Part shown: positions 45,150-55,272 of the stretch, piece by piece
How the letters are laid out: each line of letters begins with the position of its first letter
How positions within the stretch are numbered: the stretch's first letter is position 1
From: Oceanospirillaceae bacterium
Lineage (GTDB): Bacteria > Pseudomonadota > Gammaproteobacteria > Pseudomonadales > Balneatricaceae
Direction: 5' to 3'
NCBI GenBank assembly: GCA_013215505.1
Contig: JABSQZ010000017.1
Coordinates: 82,651-146,650, forward strand
DNA length: 64,000 nt
The notes under the pieces: model-generated
Databases searched by the model: none
Seen by the model: the letters and a program-made list of their open reading frames with translations, nothing else
What the model was told of the DNA's origin: nothing
Position numbers and translations under genes: made by a program

Positions 45150-46232
45150 CTAGCCGTAGCGGCTTTCAAAATCTCGCATAAAATCTACCAGCGCATCAAC
45201 AGACTTTTCACTGACCGCATTGTAGATACTTGCGCGCATGCCACCGACAGCTTTATGACCTTTTAAGTTTAATAAACCTGCTTCAGTGGATTGCTGTAAA
45301 AACTTAGCGTCCAATTCACTATCGACAATATTAAAAGGCAGGTTCATGATTGACCTGTTGGCAACAGCGATTTTATTGTAATAAAAACCACTGCCATCTA
45401 TTACTTGATACAGTTTCGCAGCTTTGCGTCTGTTGATTTTCTCTATAGCCTCAACCCCGCCCTGCTGCAGTAACCATTCAAATACTAATCCCGATAAATA
45501 CCAGGCAAAAGTCGGAGGCGTATTTGACATGGAGTCAGCGAGTGCATGCACATGATAGTCATACATTTTTGGTATGATTGGTTGCGCTTTACCCAATAAT
45601 TCCTGGCGAATAATGACCACTGTTAATCCCGCAGGACCAATGTTTTTTTGTGCTCCAGCATAGATCATGCCGAACTGGGACACATCAATGCGCTTGGATA
45701 ATATATCGGAGGACATATCAGCCACTAACGGAACACTCCCCGTCTGCGGCACATAATCAAAACTAAGTCCGCCAACAGTTTCATTGCTGGCATAATGCAG
45801 ATAGGCCATCTCTGCATCTAAATTAATTTCTGTTTGCGCGGGCACGGATAGATAATCTCTGGCAGCACTGGAAGCTACTACTTGTACATTAGAATATCGC
45901 TTTGCTTCGACAATAGCTTTGGATGACCACATGCCAGTTTCAATATAGGCAGTTTTTTGTCCAGCAGCCGCTAAATTTAGCGGGATCATGGCAAACTGAC
46001 TGGTGGCACCACCCTGCAAAAAAAGTACTTTATAATTGTCCGGAATTTCCAATAGAGTACGCAAATCACTTTCCGCTTTTTGCGCGACGCCGATAAACTC
46101 TTTACTGCGATGACTCATTTCCATGATAGAGAGTCCTCGCTGATTCCAATCTAACAGCTCAGCTTGGGCCCTCTCCAGTACCGGGCCAGGTATTGCAGCC
46201 GGGCCGGCACTGAAATTATGCTTTCTCATCAT
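45150..46232 (-). CDS. serC: Phosphoserine aminotransferase
   Basis: A PLP enzyme of serine and pyridoxal phosphate synthesis, 360 residues. HNFSAGPAAIPGPVLERAQ is the family opening, MSHRSKEF follows, and the PLP Lys is in GAQKNIGPAGL near residue 196. The closing GGMRASIYNA is typical. Two consecutive ATG codons can serve as start, with AAGGA about 9-12 bases upstream. It lies between gyrA and pheA as in Pseudomonas, and is separated from gyrA by a terminator. Confidence 0.95.
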   Translation of the reverse strand: MMRKHNFSAGPAAIPGPVLERAQAELLDWNQRGLSIMEMSHRSKEFIGVAQKAESDLRTLLEIPDNYKVLFLQGGATSQFAMIPLNLAAAGQKTAYIETGMWSSKAIVEAKRYSNVQVVASSAARDYLSVPAQTEINLDAEMAYLHYASNETVGGLSFDYVPQTGSVPLVADMSSDILSKRIDVSQFGMIYAGAQKNIGPAGLTVVIIRQELLGKAQPIIPKMYDYHVHALADSMSNTPPTFAWYLSGLVFEWLLQQGGVEAIEKINRRKAAKLYQVIDGSGFYYNKIAVANRSIMNLPFNIVDSELDAKFLQQSTEAGLLNLKGHKAVGGMRASIYNAVSEKSVDALVDFMRDFESRYG

Positions 46233-46315
46233 TGTCTATATCCTTACAAATGCCAATGCACATACGTTTGGCAAGATCCAGTGGCCGGCGAAAAATTTTG
46301 CCACTGCCGAATAAG

Positions 46316-46342
46316 AAAATGCGGCCTTAGCCGCACTTTTTT
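46316..46342. terminator. Terminator between gyrA and serC
   Basis: TGCGGC (46320-46325) and GCCGCA (46330-46335) with a CTTA loop. On the minus strand it is followed by TTTTCTTAT, about 30 bases beyond the gyrA stop; the plus strand also carries six T after the stem. Confidence 0.8.
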
Positions 46343-46365
46343 ACTAAGCATACATCTACTTACTG

Positions 46366-48987
46366 CTAGCTTTCATCATTGCCTGAGGGCTCTGAGACCG
46401 CACCATCAACCGCTGTTGTTTCTGTGGTCGACTCCGCTGTATCATCTTGTTCCTCCTCAGTAGGCTCTTCAATGCGAGCAATACCTACCAGGTTTTCATC
46501 TTCCGCTACCCGGATCAGACGAACACCTTGAGTATTTCGACCCAGCACGCCAATTTCACTGGTACGGGTACGTACCATAGTTCCCTGGTCACTGATCAGC
46601 ATCACATCATCACCGGTAAACACTTGCACCGCTCCGGCTAACTCACCGTTGCGATCTGTACACTGCATGCCGATAACTCCCTGATTGCCTCGCCCTTTAC
46701 AAGGAAAATCAACCACTTCTGTCTGTTTGCCAAAACCGCGGGCAGATGCCGTTAGAATTTTACCGCCCTCTTTAGGAATAATCAGCGAGATAACTTTGGC
46801 GTTGCCTTTCATTTTCACGCCTCTGACACCGCGGGCAGTACGCCCCATAGCGCGGACGTCAGTCTCGTGGAACCTGGCGGCCTTACCGGCACTTGTGACT
46901 AACAAGATGTCATCTTCGCCTTCAGTAATTGCAGCCCCAATCAACGCATCATCATCTAACAGGTCGACAGCGATTAAACCGGAAGTGCGGGGACGGGCAA
47001 AGTTAACCAGTGAGGTTTTCTTCACTATGCCACTGGCTGTTGCCATAAAGACGAATCTATCTTCCGAGTACTCATTTACCGGTAAAATTGTGGATATGCG
47101 CTCACCTTCGGCTAAAGGCAAAATATTAATGATTGGACGACCACGAGCGGCACGTGAGGCCACCGGTATTTCGAAGACTTTAAGCCAAAACACTTTGCCC
47201 TGGTTAGTAAAACACAAGATAGTATCGTGAGTACTCGCTATTAAAAGATGCTCTACAAAATCTTCATCTTTAACCGCTGTCACGGACTTGCCTTTACCAC
47301 CGCGTCGCTGCGCTTGATAATCAGTTAAAGGCTGTGTTTTTGCATAGCCGCCGTGCGAAATAGTCACCACCATATCTTCTTCGGTGATCAGATCGGCAAC
47401 CGTTAAATCAAGACGGGAGGCAATAATTTGGGTTTTACGCTCATCGCCATATTCTTCAATGATCGCTCTCAGCTCGCCGCGGATAACGTTCATCAGTATT
47501 TCGAAAGAACCTAATATTTCCAGGAAGCCGGCGATTTGCAGCAGTAGCTCAGCGTATTCTGCAATTAACTTTTCATGCTCTAAGCCGGTCAGGCGGTGCA
47601 GTCGCAAATCCAGTATCGCCTGAGCTTGTACCGGTGACAAATAATACTGGCCATCGCGTACACCATACTGCTCATCTAAATCATCGGGTCGACAAGCGTG
47701 TTCGCCAGTACTGGCTAACATTTCACTGACTGAACCTAAGTCCCAGCCATTATTCAGCAAACGCTCTTTGGCATCGGCCGGGGAATCGGAACTTTTGATC
47801 ATTTGGATCACAGGGTCGATATTTGCCAGCGCAATCGCCAGCCCTTCCAACACATGACCACGCTCTCGTGCTTTGCGCAGAAGATATACAGTACGACGGG
47901 TGACGACTTCACGACGGTGGCGAATGAAATTCACCAGTATCTCTTTCAGGTTCAGTATTTGTGGCTGACCATCGACCAACGCCACCATGTTTATACCAAA
48001 CACACCTTCCATCTGCGTCTGCGAAAATAAGTTGTTGGCAATAACTTCTGGCACTTCACCGCGGCGTAACTCAATGACTATTCGCATGCCATCTTTGTCT
48101 GACTCATCACGCAGCTCAGTAATTCCCTCGAGCTTTTTATCTTTGACTAACTCAGCGATCCTTTCAATCAACCGCGCTTTGTTTAGCTGGAAGGGGATTT
48201 CAGTAACGACTATTGCCTGTTTGCCCGCTGCATTGACTTCTTCTACATGGAATTTAGAGCGTAGGTAGATACGACCACGCCCGGTGCGGTAAGCCAAAAG
48301 AATACCGGCGCGTCCATTAATTATCGCTCCAGTGGGGAAGTCGGGGCCGGGGATGTACTCCATCAAACCGTCGATATCCAACTCTGGATTATCAATCAGA
48401 GCAAGGCAGCCATTAACAACTTCATTTAAGTTGTGTGGCGGAATATTTGTGGCCATGCCTACGGCAATACCCGATGAGCCATTTAACAATAAATTCGGCA
48501 ATCGGGTCGGCAATACTTCGGGAATCTGGATTGTACCGTCATAGTTAGGTACAAAATCGACCGTCTCTTTGTCTAAATCTGAGAGTAAGTCATGAGAAAT
48601 TTTGCGCATGCGAATTTCGGTGTAACGCATTGCTGCCGCTGAATCGCCGTCGACCGAGCCAAAGTTACCCTGACCATCTATCAGCATATAACGCATGGAA
48701 AAGTTTTGCGCCATCCGCACTATAGTATCGTAAACAGCGCTATCACCGTGTGGGTGATACTTACCTATTACATCACCTACCACACGGGCAGATTTCAAAT
48801 AGGGTTTATTCCAGTCGTTTTTCAGTTCGTTCATCGCAAACAGTACGCGGCGATGCACAGGTTTTAAACCATCGCGCACATCGGGCAGTGCCCGGCCGAC
48901 TATTACTGACATTGCATAATCCAGATAAGATTGTTTCATCTCATCTTCGATATTAACCGGTACAATCTGTTTTACTAAATCACCCAT
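46366..48987 (-). CDS. gyrA: DNA gyrase subunit A
   Basis: The breakage-reunion subunit of gyrase, 873 residues against 875 in E. coli. The active-site Tyr is in AAMRYTE near residue 122, and the GyrA box QRRGGKGK is near 560. The quinolone region reads [17 protein letters not shown], with Ser and Asp at the positions of E. coli 83 and 87, so the usual resistance changes are absent. The acidic, Glu- and Thr-rich C-terminal tail (residues about 840-873) is typical for Pseudomonadales-like species. Confidence 0.97.
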   Translation of the reverse strand: MGDLVKQIVPVNIEDEMKQSYLDYAMSVIVGRALPDVRDGLKPVHRRVLFAMNELKNDWNKPYLKSARVVGDVIGKYHPHGDSAVYDTIVRMAQNFSMRYMLIDGQGNFGSVDGDSAAAMRYTEIRMRKISHDLLSDLDKETVDFVPNYDGTIQIPEVLPTRLPNLLLNGSSGIAVGMATNIPPHNLNEVVNGCLALIDNPELDIDGLMEYIPGPDFPTGAIINGRAGILLAYRTGRGRIYLRSKFHVEEVNAAGKQAIVVTEIPFQLNKARLIERIAELVKDKKLEGITELRDESDKDGMRIVIELRRGEVPEVIANNLFSQTQMEGVFGINMVALVDGQPQILNLKEILVNFIRHRREVVTRRTVYLLRKARERGHVLEGLAIALANIDPVIQMIKSSDSPADAKERLLNNGWDLGSVSEMLASTGEHACRPDDLDEQYGVRDGQYYLSPVQAQAILDLRLHRLTGLEHEKLIAEYAELLLQIAGFLEILGSFEILMNVIRGELRAIIEEYGDERKTQIIASRLDLTVADLITEEDMVVTISHGGYAKTQPLTDYQAQRRGGKGKSVTAVKDEDFVEHLLIASTHDTILCFTNQGKVFWLKVFEIPVASRAARGRPIINILPLAEGERISTILPVNEYSEDRFVFMATASGIVKKTSLVNFARPRTSGLIAVDLLDDDALIGAAITEGEDDILLVTSAGKAARFHETDVRAMGRTARGVRGVKMKGNAKVISLIIPKEGGKILTASARGFGKQTEVVDFPCKGRGNQGVIGMQCTDRNGELAGAVQVFTGDDVMLISDQGTMVRTRTSEIGVLGRNTQGVRLIRVAEDENLVGIARIEEPTEEEQDDTAESTTETTAVDGAVSEPSGNDES

Positions 48988-49429
48988 AAATCACAGCTTT
49001 CCTTGGTCGGTCTGTCGCTTGTAAAAAGTTGCTAATAAACACTGCCTAACAGCGGCCATTTTTAACCGCGAAATTGTATCACAAATTTACACGACTAACA
49101 CTGAGCGCAAACATCTGCGGGTAAAAAGTATTTCCCACACAAAATCAATTTGTTATTCAAAATAATAACGTTCAATTAGCCTTCCCGGCAATCCTTGATC
49201 AGAAGATGAACAGCACTGAGGGAACAGCTCGACAACAGGCCTTACCTGGATTAACTGCAGCTTAAGAAAATAGCGATGATCACCTGCTGCTCTGGCACAG
49301 ACTGCGATGCGACTATAATCACTAAAAAGGGCTTAAATATTATCACTGTCAGATAGCGCGGAGGACTTTCTAAATTATCCTCCGCGATGTTAGAATAGCG
49401 ACCCCAACCACCAAGTAAGCAGATATAAG
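48988..49429. other. Divergent region between gyrA and ubiG
   Basis: About 440 bases without a gene. It should hold the gyrA promoter on the left and the ubiG promoter on the right; TATAAT at 49314-49319 could be a ubiG -10, though its -35 is poor. A strong hairpin at 49357-49386 is listed separately. Confidence 0.45.
49357..49386 (+). promoter_or_regulatory. GC-rich hairpin in the ubiG leader
   Basis: CGCGGAGGA (49357-49365) pairs perfectly with TCCTCCGCG (49378-49386) around a 12-base loop. It lies 44 bases before the ubiG ATG. The arm contains GGAGG, and no T-run follows, so an RNA-level or protein-binding role is more likely than termination. Confidence 0.5.
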
Positions 49430-50146
49430 ATGAGCAGCACTGGAATAAATGTCGACCTCGAGGAAATTGCAAAATTTGAAGAACTGGCCAGTCGCTGGTG
49501 GGACAAAAACAGTGAGTTCAAACCTCTGCATGACATCAATCCACTGCGCGTAAGTTACATCGATCGGATCGCTGTACTGGAGGGAAAAAAGGTTTTAGAT
49601 GTAGGCTGCGGCGGGGGTATTTTGTCCGAGTCGATGGTCCAGAGAGGCGCCACGGTGACAGGTATAGATCTAGGTGATGCCCCGCTTAAAATAGCGGCAT
49701 TACATGGTTTAGAGAGCGGTTTTAAAGTGGACTATCAAAAAATCTCCGCTGAGCAACTGGCGGATCAACAGCCGGCAAGTTTTGATGTCATTACCTGTAT
49801 GGAAATGCTCGAGCATGTTCCCGATCCAAGCTCCATTGTCAGAGCCTGCGCTAAACTGGTTAAACCTGGTGGCCATGTATTTTTTTCAACCATTAACCGC
49901 AATCCCAAAAGCTACCTGTTTGCCATCTTGGGTGCAGAGCAACTGCTAAAGCTTGTGCCTAAAGGGACTCACGAGTTCAAGAAATTTATCCGCCCATCGG
50001 AACTGGGTAGCTGGATCAGGAATAGCGATTTAAGCATCATTGACATGACTGGCATGACTTATAACTTGTTAACAAAAGAATACAGCTTGAATCCCGGTGA
50101 TCTGGATGTTAATTATATTATCTCAACCCGCGCCCCCTGCGAATAA
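49430..50146 (+). CDS. ubiG: Ubiquinone biosynthesis O-methyltransferase
   Basis: Carries out both O-methylations of ubiquinone synthesis; 238 residues against 240 in E. coli. It has [20 protein letters not shown], motif [28 protein letters not shown] and the Asn-Arg of [12 protein letters not shown]. It is divergent from gyrA as in E. coli, and is followed after 67 bases by the mupP-type gene. Confidence 0.96.
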   Translation: MSSTGINVDLEEIAKFEELASRWWDKNSEFKPLHDINPLRVSYIDRIAVLEGKKVLDVGCGGGILSESMVQRGATVTGIDLGDAPLKIAALHGLESGFKVDYQKISAEQLADQQPASFDVITCMEMLEHVPDPSSIVRACAKLVKPGGHVFFSTINRNPKSYLFAILGAEQLLKLVPKGTHEFKKFIRPSELGSWIRNSDLSIIDMTGMTYNLLTKEYSLNPGDLDVNYIISTRAPCE

Positions 50147-50213
50147 TCAATATTTAATTACTGCAGCTCTCGCTGTTAACCCCCCTACCAGCGACGGTGA
50201 CTCAGGATAACTT

Positions 50214-50885
50214 ATGCCAAAAATTGCCGCAGTACTTTTTGACTTAGATGGCACACTGCTGGACAGTGCTCTGGATTTCCATTTCGTCATCAATCAAATG
50301 CTCAGACAGCGCGGCAGGCAAAACTTGGTGCTTGAAAACTTAAAACACTATGTCTCCAATGGCGCCAGAGCCATGGTCAGTTACGCCTTCGACATAGATG
50401 ACAAGCACCCACAATTTGAGTCACTGAAAACAGAGTTTCTGCAGCAATATCTGCAGCACCTGAATGTCAAATCGGTCTTGTATCCCGGGGTTAGCCAGCT
50501 AATAGACTTTTTGCACAGCCACTCAATTCCCTGGGGAGTAGTCACTAATAAACCGGCACTTTACACCGACCTGATCATGCGCCATCAGCAGCTCAGTGAT
50601 CGTGCCGCTGCAGTAATCTGCCCCGATCATGTCAGCAAGACCAAACCTGACCCTGAACCTTTGTTTCTAGCTTGCCAACAAATGCAGGTCGAGGCTAAAT
50701 ACTGTTGCTATGTGGGCGACCATATCAGGGACATACAGGCGGGGAACAGCGCCGGGATGAAGACCATCGGCTGTAATTATGGTTATTTGAATAAAAACGA
50801 GCAGAGTAGTAGCTGGGGGGCAGATTTCACTGTCGAGCACCCCCGGCAAATCATCGACATAATTACCCGCCTCAACAACCATTGA
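50214..50885 (+). CDS. mupP: N-acetylmuramic acid 6-phosphate phosphatase (MupP-type HAD)
   Basis: A 223-residue HAD phosphatase. Motif I is LFDLDGTLLDSALDF, motif II GVVTNKP, and motif III/IV KTKPDPEPL and YVGDHIRDIQAG. In Pseudomonas the gene at this position, between ubiG and the YciK-type dehydrogenase, is MupP, which dephosphorylates MurNAc-6-P in the anhydro-sugar route of cell wall recycling. The ICPDHVSKTKPDPEPL segment matches that group well. Phosphoglycolate phosphatase is the alternative. AGGATAA lies before the ATG. Confidence 0.82.
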   Translation: MPKIAAVLFDLDGTLLDSALDFHFVINQMLRQRGRQNLVLENLKHYVSNGARAMVSYAFDIDDKHPQFESLKTEFLQQYLQHLNVKSVLYPGVSQLIDFLHSHSIPWGVVTNKPALYTDLIMRHQQLSDRAAAVICPDHVSKTKPDPEPLFLACQQMQVEAKYCCYVGDHIRDIQAGNSAGMKTIGCNYGYLNKNEQSSSWGADFTVEHPRQIIDIITRLNNH

Positions 50886-51031
50886 AAGCCTGCCATTTAA
50901 TATACTTTTTGACTGAATACTGAGACAAAACATTCAGCCGCTGCGGCTCGATCTCGCTACTATTATTCACTGATGACGACTATACTCAGCGCACGTCAGC
51001 CACTTGTTAACCCTTTGTAATAGGAATCTAA

Positions 51032-51775
51032 ATGTTTAATTATTCGGCCCCGGCACAACTATTAAAAGACAAGACGATTTTAGTGACCGGTGCAGGAGAT
51101 GGAATTGGACGCGCTGCAGCTATTACTTATGCACAAGCCGGAGCAACCGTCATACTGCTCGGTAAAACAGTGCAGAAATTAGAATCTGTGTACGATGAGA
51201 TTGAAGCTTTAGGCGCACCAAAAGCAGCGATATTACCGCTCAACTTAGAGTCTGCCACAGAGCAGAACTACATTGAAATGACTAATATCATAGATGCTGA
51301 ATTTGGGGTGTTAGACGGCTTATTACACAATGCCAGTATTTTAGGCATGCGCACGCCGCTGGAAAATTATGATTTGGTGACTTGGGAGCAAGTAATGAGA
51401 GTAAACGCCAGTGCTCCTTTCTATATGACTCAAGCGCTGCTGCCGCTATTGCACCTGAGCAGCTGCGCATCCATCGTATTCACCTCATCGAGCGTCGGAG
51501 TTAAAGGCAAAGCTTACTGGGGGGCGTACGGCGTCTCTAAATTTGCCATTCAGGGAATGATGGAAATACTGGCAGATGAGCTGGAAAACACCAGCAATGT
51601 GCGCAGCAATTGTATCAATCCAGGCGCAACTCGCACCGCAATGCGAGCGGCCGCCTATCCCGGAGAGCAGCCGGAGAGCAATCCAACCCCAGAGCAAATC
51701 ATGCCGTTGTATCTGTATTTAATGGGTGAGGATAGCGCAGCTGAGAACGGCCGCACCTTCAACGCTCAAGACTGA
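51032..51775 (+). CDS. YciK-family short-chain dehydrogenase
   Basis: A 247-residue SDR oxidoreductase. The nucleotide site is LVTGAGDGIGRAAAI near residue 17, NASILG follows the NNAG position near 99, and the catalytic triad is Ser in FTSSSVGVKGKA with YGVSK (Tyr and Lys) near 164-168. The opening YSAPAQLLKDKTILVTGAG and the gene order after ubiG and mupP match the YciK group, whose substrate is not known. AGGAATC precedes the ATG. Confidence 0.88.
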   Translation: MFNYSAPAQLLKDKTILVTGAGDGIGRAAAITYAQAGATVILLGKTVQKLESVYDEIEALGAPKAAILPLNLESATEQNYIEMTNIIDAEFGVLDGLLHNASILGMRTPLENYDLVTWEQVMRVNASAPFYMTQALLPLLHLSSCASIVFTSSSVGVKGKAYWGAYGVSKFAIQGMMEILADELENTSNVRSNCINPGATRTAMRAAAYPGEQPESNPTPEQIMPLYLYLMGEDSAAENGRTFNAQD

Positions 51776-52266
51776 CCCCTCGGCATGCATCTTATCCGGA
51801 CTAATCACTCACAGCGGTCAGTCCAAGGTTATTTATCTCCATTAGCTTACAGCTGATCGATGGCACTAACAGCGAACACTGCAAACCCTCGCAAGCCATT
51901 TCCGGCGCTAAAAACTATTTTCCAACTAGCACTTTTGCACAGCGCCAGCAGATCTGCTATGCAGGCAAATTACCCCGCTGACGCCAACGCACATACCGCT
52001 TGCAGCTACCATTAAAAATATTAATACTATGACATGGCTATTCTACTATTATTGTTGTGCCACCCGTATTTACTGATACTATGTCCAAGCCACTTAATCA
52101 GAACAACAATAAAAACATCTGTGACTGCCTGTTCTTGGATTAAATTTACCTGGCACTTTAGCTGTAACACCAACAGCGATTTTAGATATCACTCTATGGG
52201 CACATTACCAATAGCTTGTGCCTTGTATTAGAATTTTTTTAAAACTATTAGGTAGGCTTAATAAAA
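51776..52266. other. Intergenic region upstream of the gamma-glutamylation cluster
   Basis: About 490 bases. A hydrophobic 65-codon frame at 52034-52231 has no ribosome binding site and unlikely composition, so I do not call it. A short stem GGCACA (52199-52204) with TGTGCC (52217-52222) lies 45-68 bases before the next ATG and could be an operator. AGGTAGG serves as the ribosome binding site. Confidence 0.45.
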
Positions 52267-53646
52267 ATGATGAATCCTAGAGATGTTAAAACAATCCAAG
52301 ACGCAATGCGGATTGTCGAAGAGCGGGGCCTCACCCATATCAAAGTTGGGCTTTTCGATACCGATGGGGTAATGCGCGGTAAATACATGAACAAGGAAAA
52401 GTTTTTTTCCAGTTTAGAAAGTGGTTTTGCCTTTTGTGATGTGGTGCTTGGCTGGGATTCCAACGATAAACTCTACGAGGATGTCGGCATAAAATATACC
52501 GGCTGGCACACCGGCTATCCAGACGCGCCGGTGAGAGTACTGCCACATACCTGCCGCGACATTCCCTACGAGCCGGGCATGCTGTTATTTGTCTGCGAGT
52601 TCAGTGATGCTGCCGCTAAGCTATGCCCGAGAAATACTTTAAGCAGAATTCTCGAGAAAGCCGCAAATATGGGCTTTAAGGTAAACGCCGCTTTCGAATA
52701 TGAATTTTTTCTTTTCAATGAAACACCAAAATCTGTGCGCGCTAAAAATTACCGGGATTTAGAACCTATTACCCCAGGCAATTACGGCTATTCTATGATC
52801 CGCAGCTCGACTCACTCCGATTTGTACCACAGTATTATTGAGCTTTCGCAGCAGATGGATTTCCCAATCGAGGGACTGCACACGGAAACGGGCCCGGGTG
52901 TCATGGAAGCTGCACTGGCAGTATGCGAAGCCGGCGAAGCCGCAGACAAGGCGGCACTGTTCAAAACCTTCACTAAGATTTGGGCGCAAAAAAATGACAT
53001 TATGGCTACTTTTATGGCTAAGTGGTCCAATGACTATCCAGGTCAATCCGGACATATCCATATTTCCTTAGATAACACTGATGGCTCAGGATCTGCCTTC
53101 TATGATGCCAGCCAAAAACATAACATGAGTGACATACAACGGCACTTCCTGGCGGGCCAACAACGCCTGATGCCTGAGCTGCTTGCAATGATGGCACAGA
53201 GTGTCAATGCATACTCTCGCCTGGTTCCAGGGTTTTGGGCCCCCACAGATGCAACTTGGGGAGTGGAAAACCGCACCACCGCACTCAGGGTTATTCCCGG
53301 CTCGAGTAAATCTCAGCGCATTGAATTTCGTCTCGGCTCTGCCGATGCCAATCCTTATATAGCACTCGCTGCGGTATTAGGTGCCGGGCTGTACGGGATC
53401 GAACACAAACTGGAGCCAGAGGCACAAGTGAAAGGGAATGCCTATGACCAGCAGCATCCAAAATCACTGTCACTGCCACAGTCGCTCTCTGCAGCAGCCT
53501 ATGCTCTGACAAAATCCGAGGCGGCCAGAAGCCTGTTTGGCGATGAATTTGTCGACCACTATGCAGCTACCCGCGAGTGGGAACAGCGCGAGTTCAATAA
53601 GCATATTACCGATTGGGAAATGCAACGCTATTTCGAAATCATTTGA
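52267..53646 (+). CDS. Glutamine-synthetase-like gamma-glutamyl ligase
   Basis: A 459-residue protein of the glutamine synthetase fold, closest in outline to PuuA/IpuC-type gamma-glutamyl-amine ligases that join glutamate to an amine using ATP. It has VGLFDTDGVMRGKYM near residue 27-41, metal-binding Glu residues in AFEYEFFLF near 143, GQSGHIHISL near 260, and the Arg loop ENRTTALRVIPGS and RIEFRLGSADANPY. The C-terminal ITDWEMQRYF is typical of amine ligases and not of the housekeeping GlnA. The next genes encode two dehydrogenases and a class I amidase, which argues for catabolism of an amine (inference). Confidence 0.85.
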   Translation: MMNPRDVKTIQDAMRIVEERGLTHIKVGLFDTDGVMRGKYMNKEKFFSSLESGFAFCDVVLGWDSNDKLYEDVGIKYTGWHTGYPDAPVRVLPHTCRDIPYEPGMLLFVCEFSDAAAKLCPRNTLSRILEKAANMGFKVNAAFEYEFFLFNETPKSVRAKNYRDLEPITPGNYGYSMIRSSTHSDLYHSIIELSQQMDFPIEGLHTETGPGVMEAALAVCEAGEAADKAALFKTFTKIWAQKNDIMATFMAKWSNDYPGQSGHIHISLDNTDGSGSAFYDASQKHNMSDIQRHFLAGQQRLMPELLAMMAQSVNAYSRLVPGFWAPTDATWGVENRTTALRVIPGSSKSQRIEFRLGSADANPYIALAAVLGAGLYGIEHKLEPEAQVKGNAYDQQHPKSLSLPQSLSAAAYALTKSEAARSLFGDEFVDHYAATREWEQREFNKHITDWEMQRYFEII

Positions 53647-53721
53647 TCCGCTATCCGGCGACGCTGTCAATTGCGCATCGCTGGCCTCTGCCACGCAATT
53701 ACCAATAATGATGAACTAATT

Positions 53722-55116
53722 ATGAGCAATATACAGACAACTATTTCCCCGATTGACGGCTCCAGCTACGTTACCCGCGAACGCGCTAACAGCAGCCAAA
53801 TTGAAACGGCCATCAAAAGCGCCAGCAGTGCACAACAACAGTGGCGTGCACTGTCAGTGAATGAACGAGCAGCATACTGCGATAAGATGTTAGCCTATTT
53901 TGACAACAATGCAGCAGCAATAGGCCAGGAACTGGCCTGGATGATGGGCAGACCTGTTCGCTATGGCCAGGGTGAAGTGGCTGGCATGCACGAGCGCGCA
54001 AGACACATGATAGATATAGCCGAATCTGCGCTGGCCACAGTGCAGTTAACCGAAAAGCCTGGCTTTATTCGCTACATTAAGCGCGAGGCTCTGGGAGTGG
54101 TGTTTGTAGTCGCCCCCTGGAACTTCCCCTACCTCACCGCCGTCAACGCCATAATACCAGCGCTAATGGCGGGTAATACTGTCATTTTAAAGCACTCGGC
54201 GCAGACACCTTTGTGTGCTGAGCGCTTCGCCGCAGCCTTTGTCGAAGCAGGCCTCCCTGAAGGGGTGTTTCAGTACTTGCACTTGTCCCATGATGACACC
54301 AGTAACGTTATTAAAAATGCGCACATCGCCCACGTTTGTTTTACCGGTTCAGTGGCTGCTGGCAGTAGTATTGAAAAGAGCGCAGCAGGTCGTTTTATTG
54401 GACTAGGCCTGGAGCTAGGCGGCAAAGATCCGGCTTACATCCGCGCTGATGTGGACCTGGATTATGCCGTTGAAACAGTCATCGACGGAGCCTTTTTCAA
54501 CTCTGGTCAATCTTGCTGCGGTATCGAGCGTATCTATGTCGATGCTGCTATCCACGATCAATTTATCGACAAGGCCACTGCACTAATCGGCCAGTATAAG
54601 TTGGGACGTGCCGATGAGCATGAGACGACTTTAGGGCCGATGGTAAAAAGTTCTGCCGCTGATTTTGTCCGATCGCAAATAACTGAGGCGGTTGCCGGGG
54701 GAGCAGTTTGTCACATCGACGAGTCGCTATTTCCGATGAGCGAGCAGGGATCTGCCTATATGGCCCCACAGCTATTATCCAATTGTGATCACAGTATGCG
54801 CATTATGACCGAAGAGTCTTTTGGCCCGGTCGTAGCAATACAGAAAGTCACGAGTGATCAGCAAGCTATCGAGTTGATGAATGATTCTGAGTTTGGTTTA
54901 ACAGCCAGTATTTTTACCGCCGATATTGAAGCTGGGATAGCCCTGGGTGAGCAATTGCAAACCGGCACCTTCTTTATCAATCGCTGCGATTATTTGGACC
55001 CGGCGCTGGCATGGACAGGGGTGAAAAACTCTGGACGCGGTTGTACTTTATCAAGCATGGGATATGAGCAGTTAACCCGACCAAAATCATTCCACATCAA
55101 AACTTTATCCGCTTAA
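53722..55116 (+). CDS. Aldehyde dehydrogenase family protein
   Basis: An NAD(P)-dependent aldehyde dehydrogenase of 464 residues. It has VVAPWNFPYLTAVNAIIPAL with the catalytic Asn near residue 133, FTGSVAAG, the general-base Glu in LGLELGGKDPAYI and the nucleophile Cys in NSGQSCCGIERIYV. I start at the ATG at 53722 (MSNIQTTISPIDGS), 75 bases after the ligase; an upstream in-frame TTG at 53671 lies closer. In context it should oxidise a gamma-glutamyl aminoaldehyde to the acid. Confidence 0.88.
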   Translation: MSNIQTTISPIDGSSYVTRERANSSQIETAIKSASSAQQQWRALSVNERAAYCDKMLAYFDNNAAAIGQELAWMMGRPVRYGQGEVAGMHERARHMIDIAESALATVQLTEKPGFIRYIKREALGVVFVVAPWNFPYLTAVNAIIPALMAGNTVILKHSAQTPLCAERFAAAFVEAGLPEGVFQYLHLSHDDTSNVIKNAHIAHVCFTGSVAAGSSIEKSAAGRFIGLGLELGGKDPAYIRADVDLDYAVETVIDGAFFNSGQSCCGIERIYVDAAIHDQFIDKATALIGQYKLGRADEHETTLGPMVKSSAADFVRSQITEAVAGGAVCHIDESLFPMSEQGSAYMAPQLLSNCDHSMRIMTEESFGPVVAIQKVTSDQQAIELMNDSEFGLTASIFTADIEAGIALGEQLQTGTFFINRCDYLDPALAWTGVKNSGRGCTLSSMGYEQLTRPKSFHIKTLSA

Positions 55117-55211
55117 AAGCCTGGCCGCGTAGAGAGACACAAGTTCAGCCATATGATCTATCTCTCACGGCCACTGAACAGCCCTGTAACAGCGGGGCTA
55201 TCTAGCCATTA

Positions 55212-55229
55212 TATATCAGCTCTGATATA
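55212..55229. promoter_or_regulatory. Palindrome upstream of the iron alcohol dehydrogenase gene
   Basis: TATATCAG and CTGATATA are 8-base perfect arms separated by two bases, 43 bases before the ATG of the dehydrogenase. This is a plausible operator in the 156-base gap inside the cluster. A GC-rich stem, AGCCCTG with CGGGGCT, lies just upstream at about 55180-55200. Confidence 0.4.
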
Positions 55230-55272
55230 GAAGATTTATCAGGCTGATGACGACGATTTACAGGAGATAGCT

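Noticed and set aside
46685..47230. 181-codon plus-strand frame inside gyrA
   Set aside because: It is fully antisense to gyrA, whose protein motifs are complete; the frame follows from codon bias of the real gene.
52034..52231. 65-codon hydrophobic frame upstream of the glutamine-synthetase-like gene
   Set aside because: No ribosome binding site, many Cys and His in an unlikely order, and no match to known small membrane proteins.
52267..53646. Housekeeping glutamine synthetase GlnA
   Set aside because: The C-terminal region ends like amine ligases (ITDWEMQRYF), and the neighbours are catabolic dehydrogenases; no ntrBC or nitrogen control genes are present.
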